Positions 20,496 through 30,542 of a stretch of DNA of 64,000 bases are shown piece by piece. Made by a program: the position numbers and the translations under genes. The DNA is taken from NCBI GenBank assembly GCA_947561395.2, contig OX387186.1, positions 49,805,220-49,869,219 on the forward strand. Direction: 5' to 3'. Source of the DNA: Buxus sempervirens. Taxonomy: Eukaryota > Streptophyta > Magnoliopsida > Buxales > Buxaceae. Each line of letters begins with the position of its first letter. The first letter of the stretch is position 1. Under the pieces are notes generated by a model. The model was not told where the DNA came from. It made no database searches and saw nothing but the letters and a program-made list of their open reading frames with translations.

Positions 20496-22905
20496 TGTTG
20501 GGCCCCACTTTTCAAAAAAATATGTATATATAATCATGATAATTAAAAAAAAATCTGAATGGGTCGTGCACACCTTTCACGTCCCCCCTCATCTTCAATT
20601 AACCAAAAAAAAAAAAAAAGAAAATTAAAATTTTGCATGGGCATGTGCACGACCCTTTAAAAAAGCCTTGAAGGTGGGGGGGCTCATCAACGAACCCCTC
20701 CTCTTCAAATAAAATAAAATAAAAACAAGGGAAAATTAAAAGTTTGCATGGGTCGTGCACATGCACGCACGACCCTTGAAGAGCCTTGAAAAGGGGGGGG
20801 GGGGGGGGGGGCTCATCAACGAACCCCTCCTTTTCAATTAAAAATAATATTCAAAACAAAGGGAGGATAATTAAAATATATATTTATATAAATAAATAAA
20901 ATACAAATAAAACAATATTGCTATGAGCTTTAACGTGGGTTGCAAGTTGCAACCACTTTGAGTGGGGTAGTTTTTAAACTACCCCACATCTAATGCTCTA
21001 TATAAAAGGGATGTTGGAGAGAAGTGAGGGGTTAGAAGGCTGGAGTTTAGAAGATCGGGGAGAAAATTAGAGAAAGAAAGCAGAGAGATTTTAGCAGATA
21101 AAGTTGGGAAAGGCTTCCAAGAGATAAAGGAGGTAAGATATGTTTCAATTTTATTTGAATTCTCTCTAAATACTAACGTCCAGGTTCTAAAGGAAAGGGG
21201 CAAAAAAAGAATGAGATAAGGATTTGAAGATATACCCAATCTTTATCTGCAGATCCATATGTGGGAGAATGACAAGGCAAGAAGAAAGATGCAAGAAGAA
21301 AAAGAATAATCCATTTTGTTCAACCCCCACTGCTTGAAGTGCATTTAAGATACTTTGGCAGCGCTCAGGTGCAAATTCCCAGCGTGTTAGTTTGCTTGGG
21401 AGCACCTGAGGCGTCATGGTAGTGCTTAGCAACATTTTCAGGCGAACACAGTGGTTTTCCGGCAAAAATATGGATGCTGCAGGCGTTTTTCCGGAGAAAA
21501 CATGCCAAACAGGCCCTTAGGAGTGCTGGACCGGGCTTTGGGCCAGGCGCATAAGACCCGCGCGGGTCAATTCGCCCCACGGATCGGGACCGGGCGCAGA
21601 AGACCCGCGCGGCCCAAGATCAACAAAAAAAAAGGGTGCGGGCCCTGAAACTGGGCCCGCATACGCCCGCGGCCCGTGCTCCTCTGGTTCTATCAGAACC
21701 ACGATTCTGGACCGACTTGCCTGCCCCATATGACCCATAAAGCCTTATTTTTGAGTCTTGACCCATTTTCAAGCCCTAGAAAAATCAAATCCACCAAAAA
21801 TTCACTCCAAATAGTGATACAAAAAATCAAATACCTCTCTTTCTTTCATTAAAAGTGGTTCAAAGTGTCCTAAATTGGACCAACCTCTTTTGCAATTGAA
21901 CCAAAGTCCTCAATTGGACCAACCCTCTTGCAATTGAACCAAAGCCCTTTCAAATCAAACTCAAATATTCCAATTTGAACCAAAAGAGTTCCAAATTGAA
22001 CCAAAAAACCCTTCAAACTAAGCCAAAGCTCCCTCAAATTAAATTGGATCGAAATCGTCCTTAAACTAAAATGGACCGAAATCGTCCTTTAAACTAAATG
22101 GACCGGAATCGTCCTTTAAACTAAATAGACCAGAATCGTCCTTAAACTAAAATGGACTGGAATCGTCCTTTAAACTAAGTTGGACCGGAATCGTCCTTAA
22201 ACTAAAATGGACCGGAATCGTCCTTTAAACTAAATGGACCGACCGGAATCGTCCTTTAAACTAATTGGACCGGAATCGTCCCTTAAACTCATTGGACCGG
22301 AATCGTCCTTAAACTAAAATGGACCGGAATTGTACTTTAAACTAAGTCGGACCGGAATCGTCCTTTAAACTAATTCGGACCGGAATCGTCCTTAAACTAA
22401 ATCGAACCGAAATCGTCCTTAAAACTAAATTGGACCGAGATCGTCTTTAAACTAAAGTTGTACAAGTCAAACCAAGCCTTGTATAAATCAAACAACTAAA
22501 ACCGGTTCAAACCAGTTCCCATACAACCTATACTTCAAAAGAGACTAAAAGTTAAACCATTTCTTCTATGGTTCAAATTTCTGGTTCAAACCAAACCTAA
22601 ATCGGATCCTTGTGACCCAAACCAAATTCAATTCAAAACCCCATTTGAACTACGAAATGGCTTGATCCCAAATACTTGGGTATGTAGGCAGCCCGAACAT
22701 TGGGTTCAGCCACAATAACAAAAAACACAAATTAAATCAAATATTTCTTGATTACTTTGAGAGTTAGAATCAAAGGGTTGTTCTAGAGTCTAGGATGTAA
22801 TTAAGAGGCCAATGGTCTTGAATGGGTCCGTTCCCTATAAAATAAAAACCCACAATAAATTGGTAAAATTGTGTTCGATCAAATGTTACAATTTTTTGTT
22901 CAACA
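20496..22905 (+). repeat. E1 3' LTR (about 2.41 kb)
   Basis: This is the second copy of the E1 LTR, with the same start and a CAACA end, followed by the ttttc duplication. TATA box at 20999-21006, G run at 20793-20811, 25-bp array at 22044-22455 (about 16 units), hairpin motif at 22651-22713. Besides the array difference there are scattered substitutions and small indels against the 5' copy, so the insertion is not recent. Confidence 0.88.
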
Positions 22906-23237
22906 TTTTCAGATCCTGGTGAGGATGATACATGTGGGGTTGAGCCAGACCCAGATTACCCCGAGTATAGGGGATTGGATTATTTTGTCGATTGACTTTT
23001 GAGATAAATTGTAGTTGCTATTTTCATTTGAGATAGTGAGTAACTTTGGAATTGTAATTCTTTCGATTCATTGTGTTTTGGTGATTGGGATATTTTAGCG
23101 AACTCTGATATTGTGTTTGATGAAATAAATGAAATGTCATGTTTCTTACACTTTGATATAGATCCTGTGGTTTTTGTTATCTAACCCTCGGGTACGAGTT
23201 ACAGTTCCATTACGTAACCCGGATTCGGGGTGTTACA
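22906..23237. mobile_element. Right part of the old Tekay/Del-like LTR
   Basis: It continues the sequence broken at 2578 and ends cattacgtaacccggattcg then gggtgttaca. TGTAACACCCC/GGGGTGTTACA termini are typical of Tekay/Del LTRs. The downstream end of the host gene relic begins right after it. Confidence 0.6.
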
Positions 23238-23518
23238 AGGACCTCTTCATCAAACAATACGATCGCATGCTGTAAAGCCTCTGTTATATATGAAGGGAAC
23301 AATTCATGGAGATTTGCAGCCTTTACTCCCAAATGATAACTTGATGGAGATTTCACAAAGCCAGTGTTCTTCCTCTTTTTGCAGCTGGACCTGCATTCAC
23401 AGACACAAACATTGACTTAAGTAACTATAAAGAACAAAGACGAAACAAAACCAATTTTGAATGACAAGAACAGTAAGCACATGTTAAGTATTTATACAAT
23501 TCTACTACTATCTCGTTT
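23238..23518. other. Sequence downstream of the host gene relic
   Basis: No ORF of note. It lies between the LTR end and the last recognised exon of the minus-strand gene, so it may include its 3' UTR. No polyadenylation signal could be chosen with confidence. Confidence 0.4.
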
Positions 23519-24889
23519 CTACAAGACTTGGTTCTCGGAACCAGGTCTAGTGCGGAACATACCATCTTGCCCACCCATTTGGGATACATAAGCGATAGCC
23601 ATCTCATACTCGTCCTGCATCATGCGCAACGATGCACGCATGCGATCCAATGCTTGTTGGGATGTCTATCAACAAAATATTCATAATTTAGAACATTGTA
23701 AAACATGTCAACAACACCGATGACCCACGTAGGGGGTGACAAGTCTTACCGGATCAATCCCTGGAATAGGTCATTCATCAACATCTCTAACTCCTTCCTT
23801 AGCACGCACCGTGAGTGCCACCACCTGCATCGACTACACTATATTAATAGCCCATACACAATAGACCATGTAGAATATGAAGGGGCATAGAAAATGATGT
23901 TTTACCTCCCCATTGGCATAGCCTCCCGCTGATTTTTCAGCCTTCTCCCGTGACTTCACATGATCGTCGTCCCACCACCCCAGATGTGGCGTTGGATGAC
24001 TTGATTCAATATCACCAAGCTGTACAATTTCATAGTAGAAAAGCTGAAACATTAAGAAAATATGGGACATCATGGTGTTTTCAGCATATACTTGTCGCAT
24101 TGAATCAATACAACCAAACAACCAAAAACAAATCAGGGACGAACATACCTGTAAAAATAGGAGGCATCCACCAATGTTGGTTTTTTTTCTCCCGATATAT
24201 CACAATTTCATTAAACAACACATCAAGTACAAAAGCAGCCCAATTGTACCGCCCAACCTTACTAATATTAGCTACGGCATGCAGAAAATGAAGCTTCACG
24301 TGTGGGTTCGAACTCGGGCATAACAAACATCCCACAAGAAATAGTACAAATGCCCGTTGAAAGGCATGGCCGGACCCTAGAGTGGCCAATTTGGACTCTA
24401 TATCGTTTAGTGCTATGCCATGCCTATCAAAAGTAAAGCTTGCACGAAGCTGGGCAAGCTGCTCACTGCGATCATCTATGACAACCTTGGGGCCTTCGCT
24501 TCTAAGGCCCAAGATGGTACTTACAGCGGCGGGGGTAATGGGGACAACCGAGGGACCAATCCTCAAACTACGACTATGTACATCGATGTGGTCTACTAAC
24601 CAGGCGCAAAGCTTCACATAGAGGGATGTGCAGCGCATTTGGAGAAGAGAACCAAATCCTATCTGAAAGAGTAGGAGACTACTCTACAGGTCCTCGATCT
24701 ACAACAATTATGATCTTAACAATGCGGAAACATACACACAGAATTTATACGAGGAAACCTGAATTCAGATCTAGGAAAAACCTCCAGTCTATATGAGGCG
24801 ACTAACCCTTAGAATCTCCACTATTAAATGAAAATCAATTAAAAAGGAAAACACACTTAACCTTTACAATTGAACTCACTCAACAGCAA

Positions 24890-25098
24890 TCCACAGCTCG
24901 AATCCACGAACTGTAACACAACTTGAATCCACAAGCTGCAATTCACGATCTATCCAGATCCACAGCTCGAATCCACGAACTGTAACACAACTTGAATCCA
25001 CAAGCTGCAATTCACGATCAATCCAGATCCACAGCTCGAATCCACGAACTGCAACACAACTTGAATCCACAAGCTGCAATTCACGATCAATCCAGATC
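24890..25098. repeat. Three tandem copies of a 69-bp unit
   Basis: Copies begin at 24890, 24959 and 25028, each starting tccacagctcgaatccacg, and differ at only a few bases. Because 69 is divisible by three, the minus strand shows a repeated 23-residue peptide, which I regard as incidental. Confidence 0.9.
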
Positions 25099-25403
25099 GT
25101 GACAATCACCTCAGAGTCCACTGAGATGATCCAATGCAATAGGAATCCACCTATGCATCCAACAAGCTCGATCACCAATCCAGGAGATCATACGATCATG
25201 TGAAGTTCCGAAATGAAGAAGAATCCTCAAACTTCAATTCCAGGAGATCTCTCTTAGATCTCCCCCTCACTCGATCACCGACTCTCTAAAGATGAATTGA
25301 TTGAATCTCGAACACCTCAAGATCCAAATCGAATTGATCAAAAGAAAAGTCCTTCCAAAACAATACAGCTCGTCTATTTAAAGAAGAAAACTCAAATCGC
25401 ATC

Positions 25404-25763
25404 GAGCGCTGGTGGCGCCGCCTTGCGATCGGGGTAGACGGCTGGAAGCGAACTCAAGTCCCGCTCAAATCCAAATAGACTCAGTTAAGGGCACGCTGCC
25501 AGCGCTCTGCTAGCGGGAGGGAACTCGGCATGTGCACAGCTGATTTTTAGATTCTTCAATCTTGCTCTGCGCTACCAGCGGCGTGTCGACGTCACCTTAC
25601 GACGCAGGTGCGCGTACTTTACTTTCAAAGCATTATTTCACTTATGCGCTGCCAGTGGAGTGGTAGCAGCGTTGTTCTTCGCAAGTGCCTTTACGAAATG
25701 TTCTTTATTTAGAAAACCTTACATTTTCTTGAGCTACCAGCGGCGTGGTAGCTGTGTGGCAGC
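25404..25763. repeat. Palindrome cluster in the copia-like solo LTR (gctaccagcgg words)
   Basis: Repeated inverted words such as gctaccagcgg/gtggtagc, cgctgccag/tggtagcagcg and gcgctggtggcgcc occur five or so times in an otherwise AT-rich stretch, directly upstream (minus-strand sense) of the TATA-like box. Confidence 0.7.
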
Positions 25764-26055
25764 ATTACCTTCCTCTTTATTAAATTCACAAAACTTATAT
25801 TTTGATTCTGCACATCTTGAAGATTATTAGAAGATATAATTTGTCAAACATTTGCCATATAAGGAGTGTGAGTTTTCACACTTACACTATCTCAACAACT
25901 ACACGTCGCTGGTCCTCATCAAGCGAAGTCACGAAATGCACAAATCGCTTTGGGGAGCATCTTGTTCCCAGAGACGCCTACACTTAGATAAACATGTGTT
26001 AGTATAACGCAACTGCATACAAAACATTCATAATGTTCAAGAAATCAAGTTATAC

Positions 26056-26190
26056 CTTTCCTCTTATTTTTCCTATTGGAGTCGGAGCCGCTGCCAACCA
26101 CTTTGTCATTCGTTCATTGTATAATTGTTTATACTTCTGCTTTGCACTATCATCCATCGCTTTCCATAGCCCTTGTGCCTCCTGCGTGAT
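26056..26190 (-). pseudogene. Exon of the host gene relic: HMG-box, second part
   Basis: Exactly 45 codons in phase 0, from ITQEAQGLWKAM to PTPIGKIRGK. WK followed by an AKQKY segment is the conserved helix 2-3 signature of HMG boxes. The acceptor is TATTTTTTAG and the donor GTATAA. HMG boxes bind and bend DNA in the nucleus. Confidence 0.6.
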
Positions 26191-26274
26191 CTAAAAAATA
26201 GTAATGCCACTGTATTTATTACCATTGACACTGTAAACATTATCAACTGATATATAGCACTTTAACCAACTCAC

Positions 26275-26329
26275 CGTCGTGACATTTATGGAAGACCTAC
26301 TACCCTGGCACGTTTGAAGGTACTCATTC
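26275..26329 (-). pseudogene. Exon of the host gene relic: HMG-box, first helix region
   Basis: It encodes NEYLQTCQGSRSSINVTT after one base completing the preceding Arg codon. The acceptor reads CTTCTTACAG (through 26330) and the donor GTGAGT (from 26274). The upstream exon ends CTTCCTCATATTCAG at 26419 with donor GTGATG, which gives FLIF and the split codon, so the phases agree. Confidence 0.6.
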
Positions 26330-26522
26330 CTGTAAGAAGTAAGCATAACATTAGAAATCCCCTTAGTTTGGGTTTGGAGAGTAAAACAACAATGCTTTAT
26401 CAGTTTATACTTCATCACCTGAATATGAGGAAGTGTAGACACCCCAAATTGCACAAACAATCATCAAAAATCATTATCTCCTGGAAAGCCAGCACAAAAT
26501 TTGAAGAAAATAAACTTTTGCC

Positions 26523-26666
26523 TGTATCCGGATACTCAATCCGGATACAAGTGCTCCTCCCCGTATCCGGATAGTCGTACCGGATACGTGTGAGCCTTAG
26601 CGTATCCGGTACCATGTACCGGATACCTTAAGGTCCTTTGTTATCCGGTCTGATATACCGGATACC
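26523..26666. repeat. Palindrome cluster in E2 LTR (gtatccgg/ccggatac words)
   Basis: Four consecutive inverted pairs with arms gtatccgg or tatccgg and ccggatac, loops of 6-10 bases, between 90 and 235 bp from the LTR start and about 155 bp upstream of the TATA box. Confidence 0.85.
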
Positions 26667-26821
26667 TTAAGTTTGCTCAAAATTAGGGTTTTCCGAGAGC
26701 TTTTCACTTTTACCATCATGTCCCTCATTAAATGAGGGGAAATCGCGGAAATAACCTTAGGGTTTAGGTTGGAGGGGTTCTAGACATTAATTTGTGTCTA
26801 CCAATGACCTTAGCCCTTGCC

Positions 26822-26829
26822 TATAAATA
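26822..26829 (+). promoter_or_regulatory. E2 LTR TATA box
   Basis: TATAAATA in the context gcctataaataggagcc is a standard plant TATA box. The related solo LTR has the same box (minus strand 7780-7773). Confidence 0.65.
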
Positions 26830-28710
26830 GGAGCCTCCTCCTTGAGCAAATGGCACACAACTCTTGTTTTGAATTCTCGCAAAGAAGAACTCCAAGAGAA
26901 GAAGAAAACCGCTGTGGAATCGCCTCCAGCACTCAGGTAAGCCTCAACTTTTCTTTTTATTTTCTGTCTTTACATTCTTAGATCTAGATCTCTTCTTCTA
27001 CCTTTCTGTAGTGTAAAGCCTTGTTTGTATGTGTGGAAATCCTTCCCCGGCTCAAAGTATCTCAAGACTCCCCTAGCCGTAAAACGTGAAGGCGGATCTA
27101 GGAGAAACGAGACTGGGGATTGACCCTAGTGCTAGAACCTATGTAGCATAAGGCCTTTTTGATTGATTGTAAACCGTTCCATATTCAAAGTACCCTTGAT
27201 TATCTTAAAGAGAACAGAGGGAAACGATAATGGAACGGAACCTTAGGCTATGCTAGAACCTATTTTGTTGAATCTATATGCATGTGTATGGATCTTGCTT
27301 GTTTTTTTCACTTTCGCACACATATCACTATTTTGGCGGGATAGGCTCATATTTGGGGTTTATTGCATTTATTGTGATAAATCTCAAATAAATGGCCTCA
27401 ATCAATTCTGGAATGCCTTTCGGATGATTTTGAAGTATTTGTGTTCATCTTACACAAATTTCATTTTTTATCAATTTTCGGATTTGGTTTTACTCAAAAG
27501 TGGCTTAGCTTGACAGCACCTGTACCCTTACTTCGGACGTCCGTAACTTCATCATCCGGATGAATTTTGGGGCGATTCCAGAACCATGGGAAAGGTGAGG
27601 CTGTCTAGTTCATGTCCACCAAATTTCGTGAATTTCTATCTAGCCGATTTTTGACACTTCTCTGTCGAAGTTAAGTGGACAGTTCAGGTCCAAGTACAGA
27701 ACTTGTCACTTCGACGGACCGCCATGTGTTCGTTTTAAGTCCGATTCGAGTGATTTTTATTTCTGAGTACTCCTTTTTGAGTCTATTTTCAAATCCAGTT
27801 GGTTTCATAATTTTTGGATTCCATTTGAATTATTGGTAGCCGATTTACTCAGAACTGCTCATTTGCATTTTTCTGGGTAAATCTGTGATCTTCGGGGCCT
27901 GTTCGGGAGACCACCCAAGGCACATCCGAAGGGATTTTTGTATGAGGCTAGTTTCTCTGGAAAGATGGCCATACAGACTTCAATCATACCAAATTTCACG
28001 GATTTCTATGTAGTGGATTTTTCTAGACAATTTTCCAAAGTTGCCCACTTACCACTTTTAAAAATCCTCAGCAGCAACTTCAAAGGAGCATAACTCCTAG
28101 GATTTTTATCGGATTAACTTGAGATTTTGCATGAGCTCCTTATTTATCATAATCTTTCAAATAGAGTTGGTTTGAATCAATTCAGAATTGAATTTGAAGG
28201 AGTTCAAGGCAAATGGCATACTTTTTACTGAATTTTCCGGATTTGATTCAACTTGGTTTTTGAGCAACTTGTGCTTTGATTTCCGTCTTTTGAGATATTT
28301 CAGAAATGATATTGACATAAGAGAGGATCTAAAATCCATTTAGATCTTCATGTGAATATATCATACACTTGTTCCTTTTTCAAGGCTTTTTCATGATTTT
28401 TAGCAAGCTTTCTTACTTTGTTTTTTGCATGAATATACACTTGGCAACCACTTTGTGTGGATGAATGGGGGTGCCTAACACCTTCCCCCGTTCATAATCT
28501 AATCCCCTTACCCATCTCTGGATTTGATTTTCAAGTAGGGTTATTTTTATCCTAGAATTTGTCTTTTGGCTACTTTTGCCTACTTTTGTATCTTTGGTGT
28601 CCATTCTCACCCCAAAATCATGAATGGTGGCGACTCTCCCACTTTTGCGTTGAGCCCGTGTGTTGACGGAGGGACGATCACTCCGGTGATTTTTTCCCAT
28701 GTCTCACAAC

Positions 28711-28729
28711 TGGCGACTCTGCTGGGGAC
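28711..28729 (+). other. E2 primer binding site
   Basis: TGGCGACTCTGCTGGGGAC starts two bases after the LTR end. E3 has the near-identical TGGCGACTCCACTGGGGAC. This form is typical of Ogre elements, reported to use an arginine tRNA primer; the tRNA assignment is recalled, not tested. Confidence 0.75.
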
Positions 28730-30089
28730 TTGTGGATTTAAGCCTTTTTGTGTTTTGTTCATGCTTTCTTTACTTGTGAATGCTTGCTATTTTACTTATG
28801 TTATTTGTGCATATTGTGGTATCTTGAAATCTGATTGGGATACTTTGAAATCTAGATGAATAAAGGCATGCGTATATGGTTGTATTATGCTTAGGATCAT
28901 GTTTATGGCCTTATCTTGTTGTGCATGTCTACTTGTTTTTTTGTACCTTGTTTTAGGAGGTTTTAGTGCCATGTTTTGAGCACGAAAATAATGAGCAAAA
29001 ATCTGTAAATACAGTAGCCATTAAGATGGTTTTCAAGCATGTTTTCCCTCATGAAAACACTTTTGTATCATGTCAAGTAGTTGCTAAATTTTTAGGCATT
29101 AATTTGGGGGTATAAGGGAAGCACTTTTGAGCATGAAAATTCTGGAAATTTCAGTGTATATTTGGGGAATTTCAAGCATGTTTTACCTCATTGAAACACT
29201 TTTGAACCATGTCAAGTAGTGCTAAAATTTTAGGCTCCAATTCGGGTAGAAATGGTACACTTTGAGCATGAAAAAGAGCATGAAATCTGGGATTTTAGGG
29301 AATGCTTTTGGGTTTCAAGCATGCTTACATGATTTAATGGTTGTTTGTACAAATGACATGTTTTGTATAACACTTTTTGGGCATGTAATATTTTTTGTGC
29401 ATATTTAGTTGTTTTGGTGCTTGCTTGCTTGTATTTAGCTTCATTATCTTTGTCATTAGTACCTTGGCTTGAAATTGAATGCATGGCTACGAAAAAGAGT
29501 GGCAAGGGGCTGGGACGTTGTGAATGTTACCACAATTTAAAATTGCACTTGAGCACTTGAAACAATTTGCACAGCCTACCCTTTTACCTATTAGGAAGTT
29601 GAACCATGAATGTGTGTAGCTTGGCGCACCGAGGTCGTGACTTCGGAAAGCGAAAGTGAAAACATTTACCTTAGAATTTGGGTCAATGATGTGATGACAA
29701 TGGGATCTGTGATTCGATTCCGGGCATCACTAGACTTGAGTTTTAAGTTGCCAATTAAGCCAAAACCCAAAAACCATACGCTTGAAGGTGGAGAAACACG
29801 TTTTCGGCTAAAAGCACACAATTGCGTTTGGGGAAATTGGGTGTAAATGTGGGAAGGCCGTTTGCATGTTTTACAGGCCAAGGTATAATGTGAATACCAT
29901 ATTGAATGAAGGTAATACAAGGTGGCAAGGTAAAGCCATGTTCTTTTCCTAAATTTAGGGAATTTTGCAAGTATGATGTCCAAGCCCAATTTGGGGCAAG
30001 TTTTGAAGGTCAAATTAAGGTGAACATCAATTGGGAATGAAAAAAAATCAAATCTGGTGAAAAAATGAGGCAAAAAGGGCCATTTCGGC

Positions 30090-30232
30090 AATAACCGGCA
30101 ACTCAGGCCGGTTAATAACAGCTCTATGCATATCCGGTATGTATTTCCGGATACAAAGGCATATGCGTATATCCGGATCGATTGACCGGATACAATAAGG
30201 CATATCTTATCCGGTATATTATACCGGATACA
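30090..30232. repeat. Second palindrome cluster of E2, in the leader
   Basis: One pair aaccggc/gccggtt and three pairs tatccggt/ccggata follow one another, using the same word as the LTR cluster 3.5 kb upstream. Confidence 0.8.
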
Positions 30233-30542
30233 TTCAAAAAAGGGCACAAATTGGCTGTTCAGCCCAAATTTTCAGAATAAAATGCCTAAAACACTGTGGA
30301 TAATCCTTAGGCACCCCGAAAAGAACATAAGAAATTTTCCCAAAAATACAAAATCAAAGAAAAAAAAACAAAAAAAGAATAAAATAAAATATTCTTTCAG
30401 GATTTAACCTAAGTTTGAAAATCAAAGAGGAAACCAAGGTGTCATATTTTTTGACACCAACTCAACTCAAACATATGTCAATCCAGATTTAGAACTTGAA
30501 AATCTTCTAAAATGCATCAGATTTCAAATAAAAAAAAATGAT

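Larger units (their letters stand above)
2579..22905 (+). mobile_element. E1: Ty3/gypsy Tat-lineage LTR retrotransposon with extra antisense ORF, decayed
   Basis: The element is flanked by a perfect 5-bp duplication, ttttc at 2574-2578 and 22906-22910. Both LTRs start TGTTGGGCCCC; the 3' LTR ends CAACA and the 5' LTR ends CAAAA. Order: 5' LTR, primer binding site, gag, protease, RT, RNase H, a second archaeal-type RNase H, integrase, an antisense plant-mobile-domain ORF, a captured Lunapark fragment, 3' LTR. The second RNase H and the extra ORF place it in the Tat group. Gag-pol is broken by seven stops, one frameshift and a solo LTR, so the copy cannot make its own proteins. No classical polypurine tract is evident before 20496; the only purine run is gagagag at about 20485-20492. 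Confidence 0.9.
24664..25886 (-). mobile_element. Solo LTR, probably Ty1/copia, inserted in an exon of the host gene relic
   Basis: The insert starts TGAAAGAGTAGG and ends CACTTACA on the plus strand, flanked by a perfect duplication ctatc (24659-24663, 25887-25891). Removing it with one duplication copy restores an uninterrupted frame, VVVEI joined to GFGSLLQMRC. Read on the minus strand, the late part has GGTTTCCTCGTATAAATTCT, typical of copia LTR R/U5 regions. It contains a 69-bp tandem repeat (24890-25098) and a palindrome cluster (25404-25763) next to a TATA-like TTTAAATAG at 25382-25374. The copia assignment is a memory-based inference. Confidence 0.8.
23519..26433 (-). pseudogene. Host multi-exon gene relic: HMG-box + plant mobile/DUF1985-like domain + helical tail
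   Basis: Exons on the minus strand, in order: 26433-26419 (5' side cut off by E2), 26329-26275, 26190-26056, 25977 to about 24150 (split by a solo LTR), about 24121-23906, 23824-23750, 23665-23519. The first three are joined by GT-AG introns with matching phases and give an HMG-box pattern: FLIF-R-NEYLQTC, then ITQEAQGLWKAMDDSAKQKY. The large exon encodes RCSPKRFVHFVTSLDEDQRR, then RCTSLYVKLCAWLVDHID and FVLFLVGCLLCPSS, resembling the plant mobile-domain/DUF1985 group. The last exons are phase 0 and end in a helical tail (DRMRASLRMMQDEYEMA) and TAG. A TGA in exon 23824-23750 and both insertions make it a pseudogene. The intron near 24150-24121 is unresolved. Confidence 0.55.
26434..28708 (+). 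repeat. E2 5' LTR (2.28 kb)
   Basis: It starts TGTAGACACCCCAAATTGCA and ends CCCATGTCTCACA, matching the ends of the solo LTR at 6381-8187. A TATA box TATAAATA is at 26822-26829 and a palindrome cluster at 26523-26666. The block gtgcctaacaccttccccc near 28470 and ggtggcgactctcc near 28625 also occur (reverse) in the solo LTR, so the two are members of related subfamilies. Confidence 0.85.

Noticed and set aside
24044-24148. Intron with GTATG start and TTTCAG end in the host gene relic
   Set aside because: Splicing here breaks the frame, while the unspliced frame just before the acceptor (SHIFLMFQLFYYE) fits the domain better, so the true border is left open.
24876-25178. Minus-strand ORF with a 23-residue repeated peptide
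   Set aside because: It is explained by the 69-bp tandem repeat inside a solo LTR.
28709-28730. tRNA-like sequence
   Set aside because: Only the 18-19 bases of a primer binding site match a tRNA 3' end in complement; no cloverleaf is present.
29666-30247. Minus-strand ORF of 193 codons in the E2 leader
   Set aside because: It overlaps the palindrome cluster, has no recognisable domain, and its length is not unusual for this leader.
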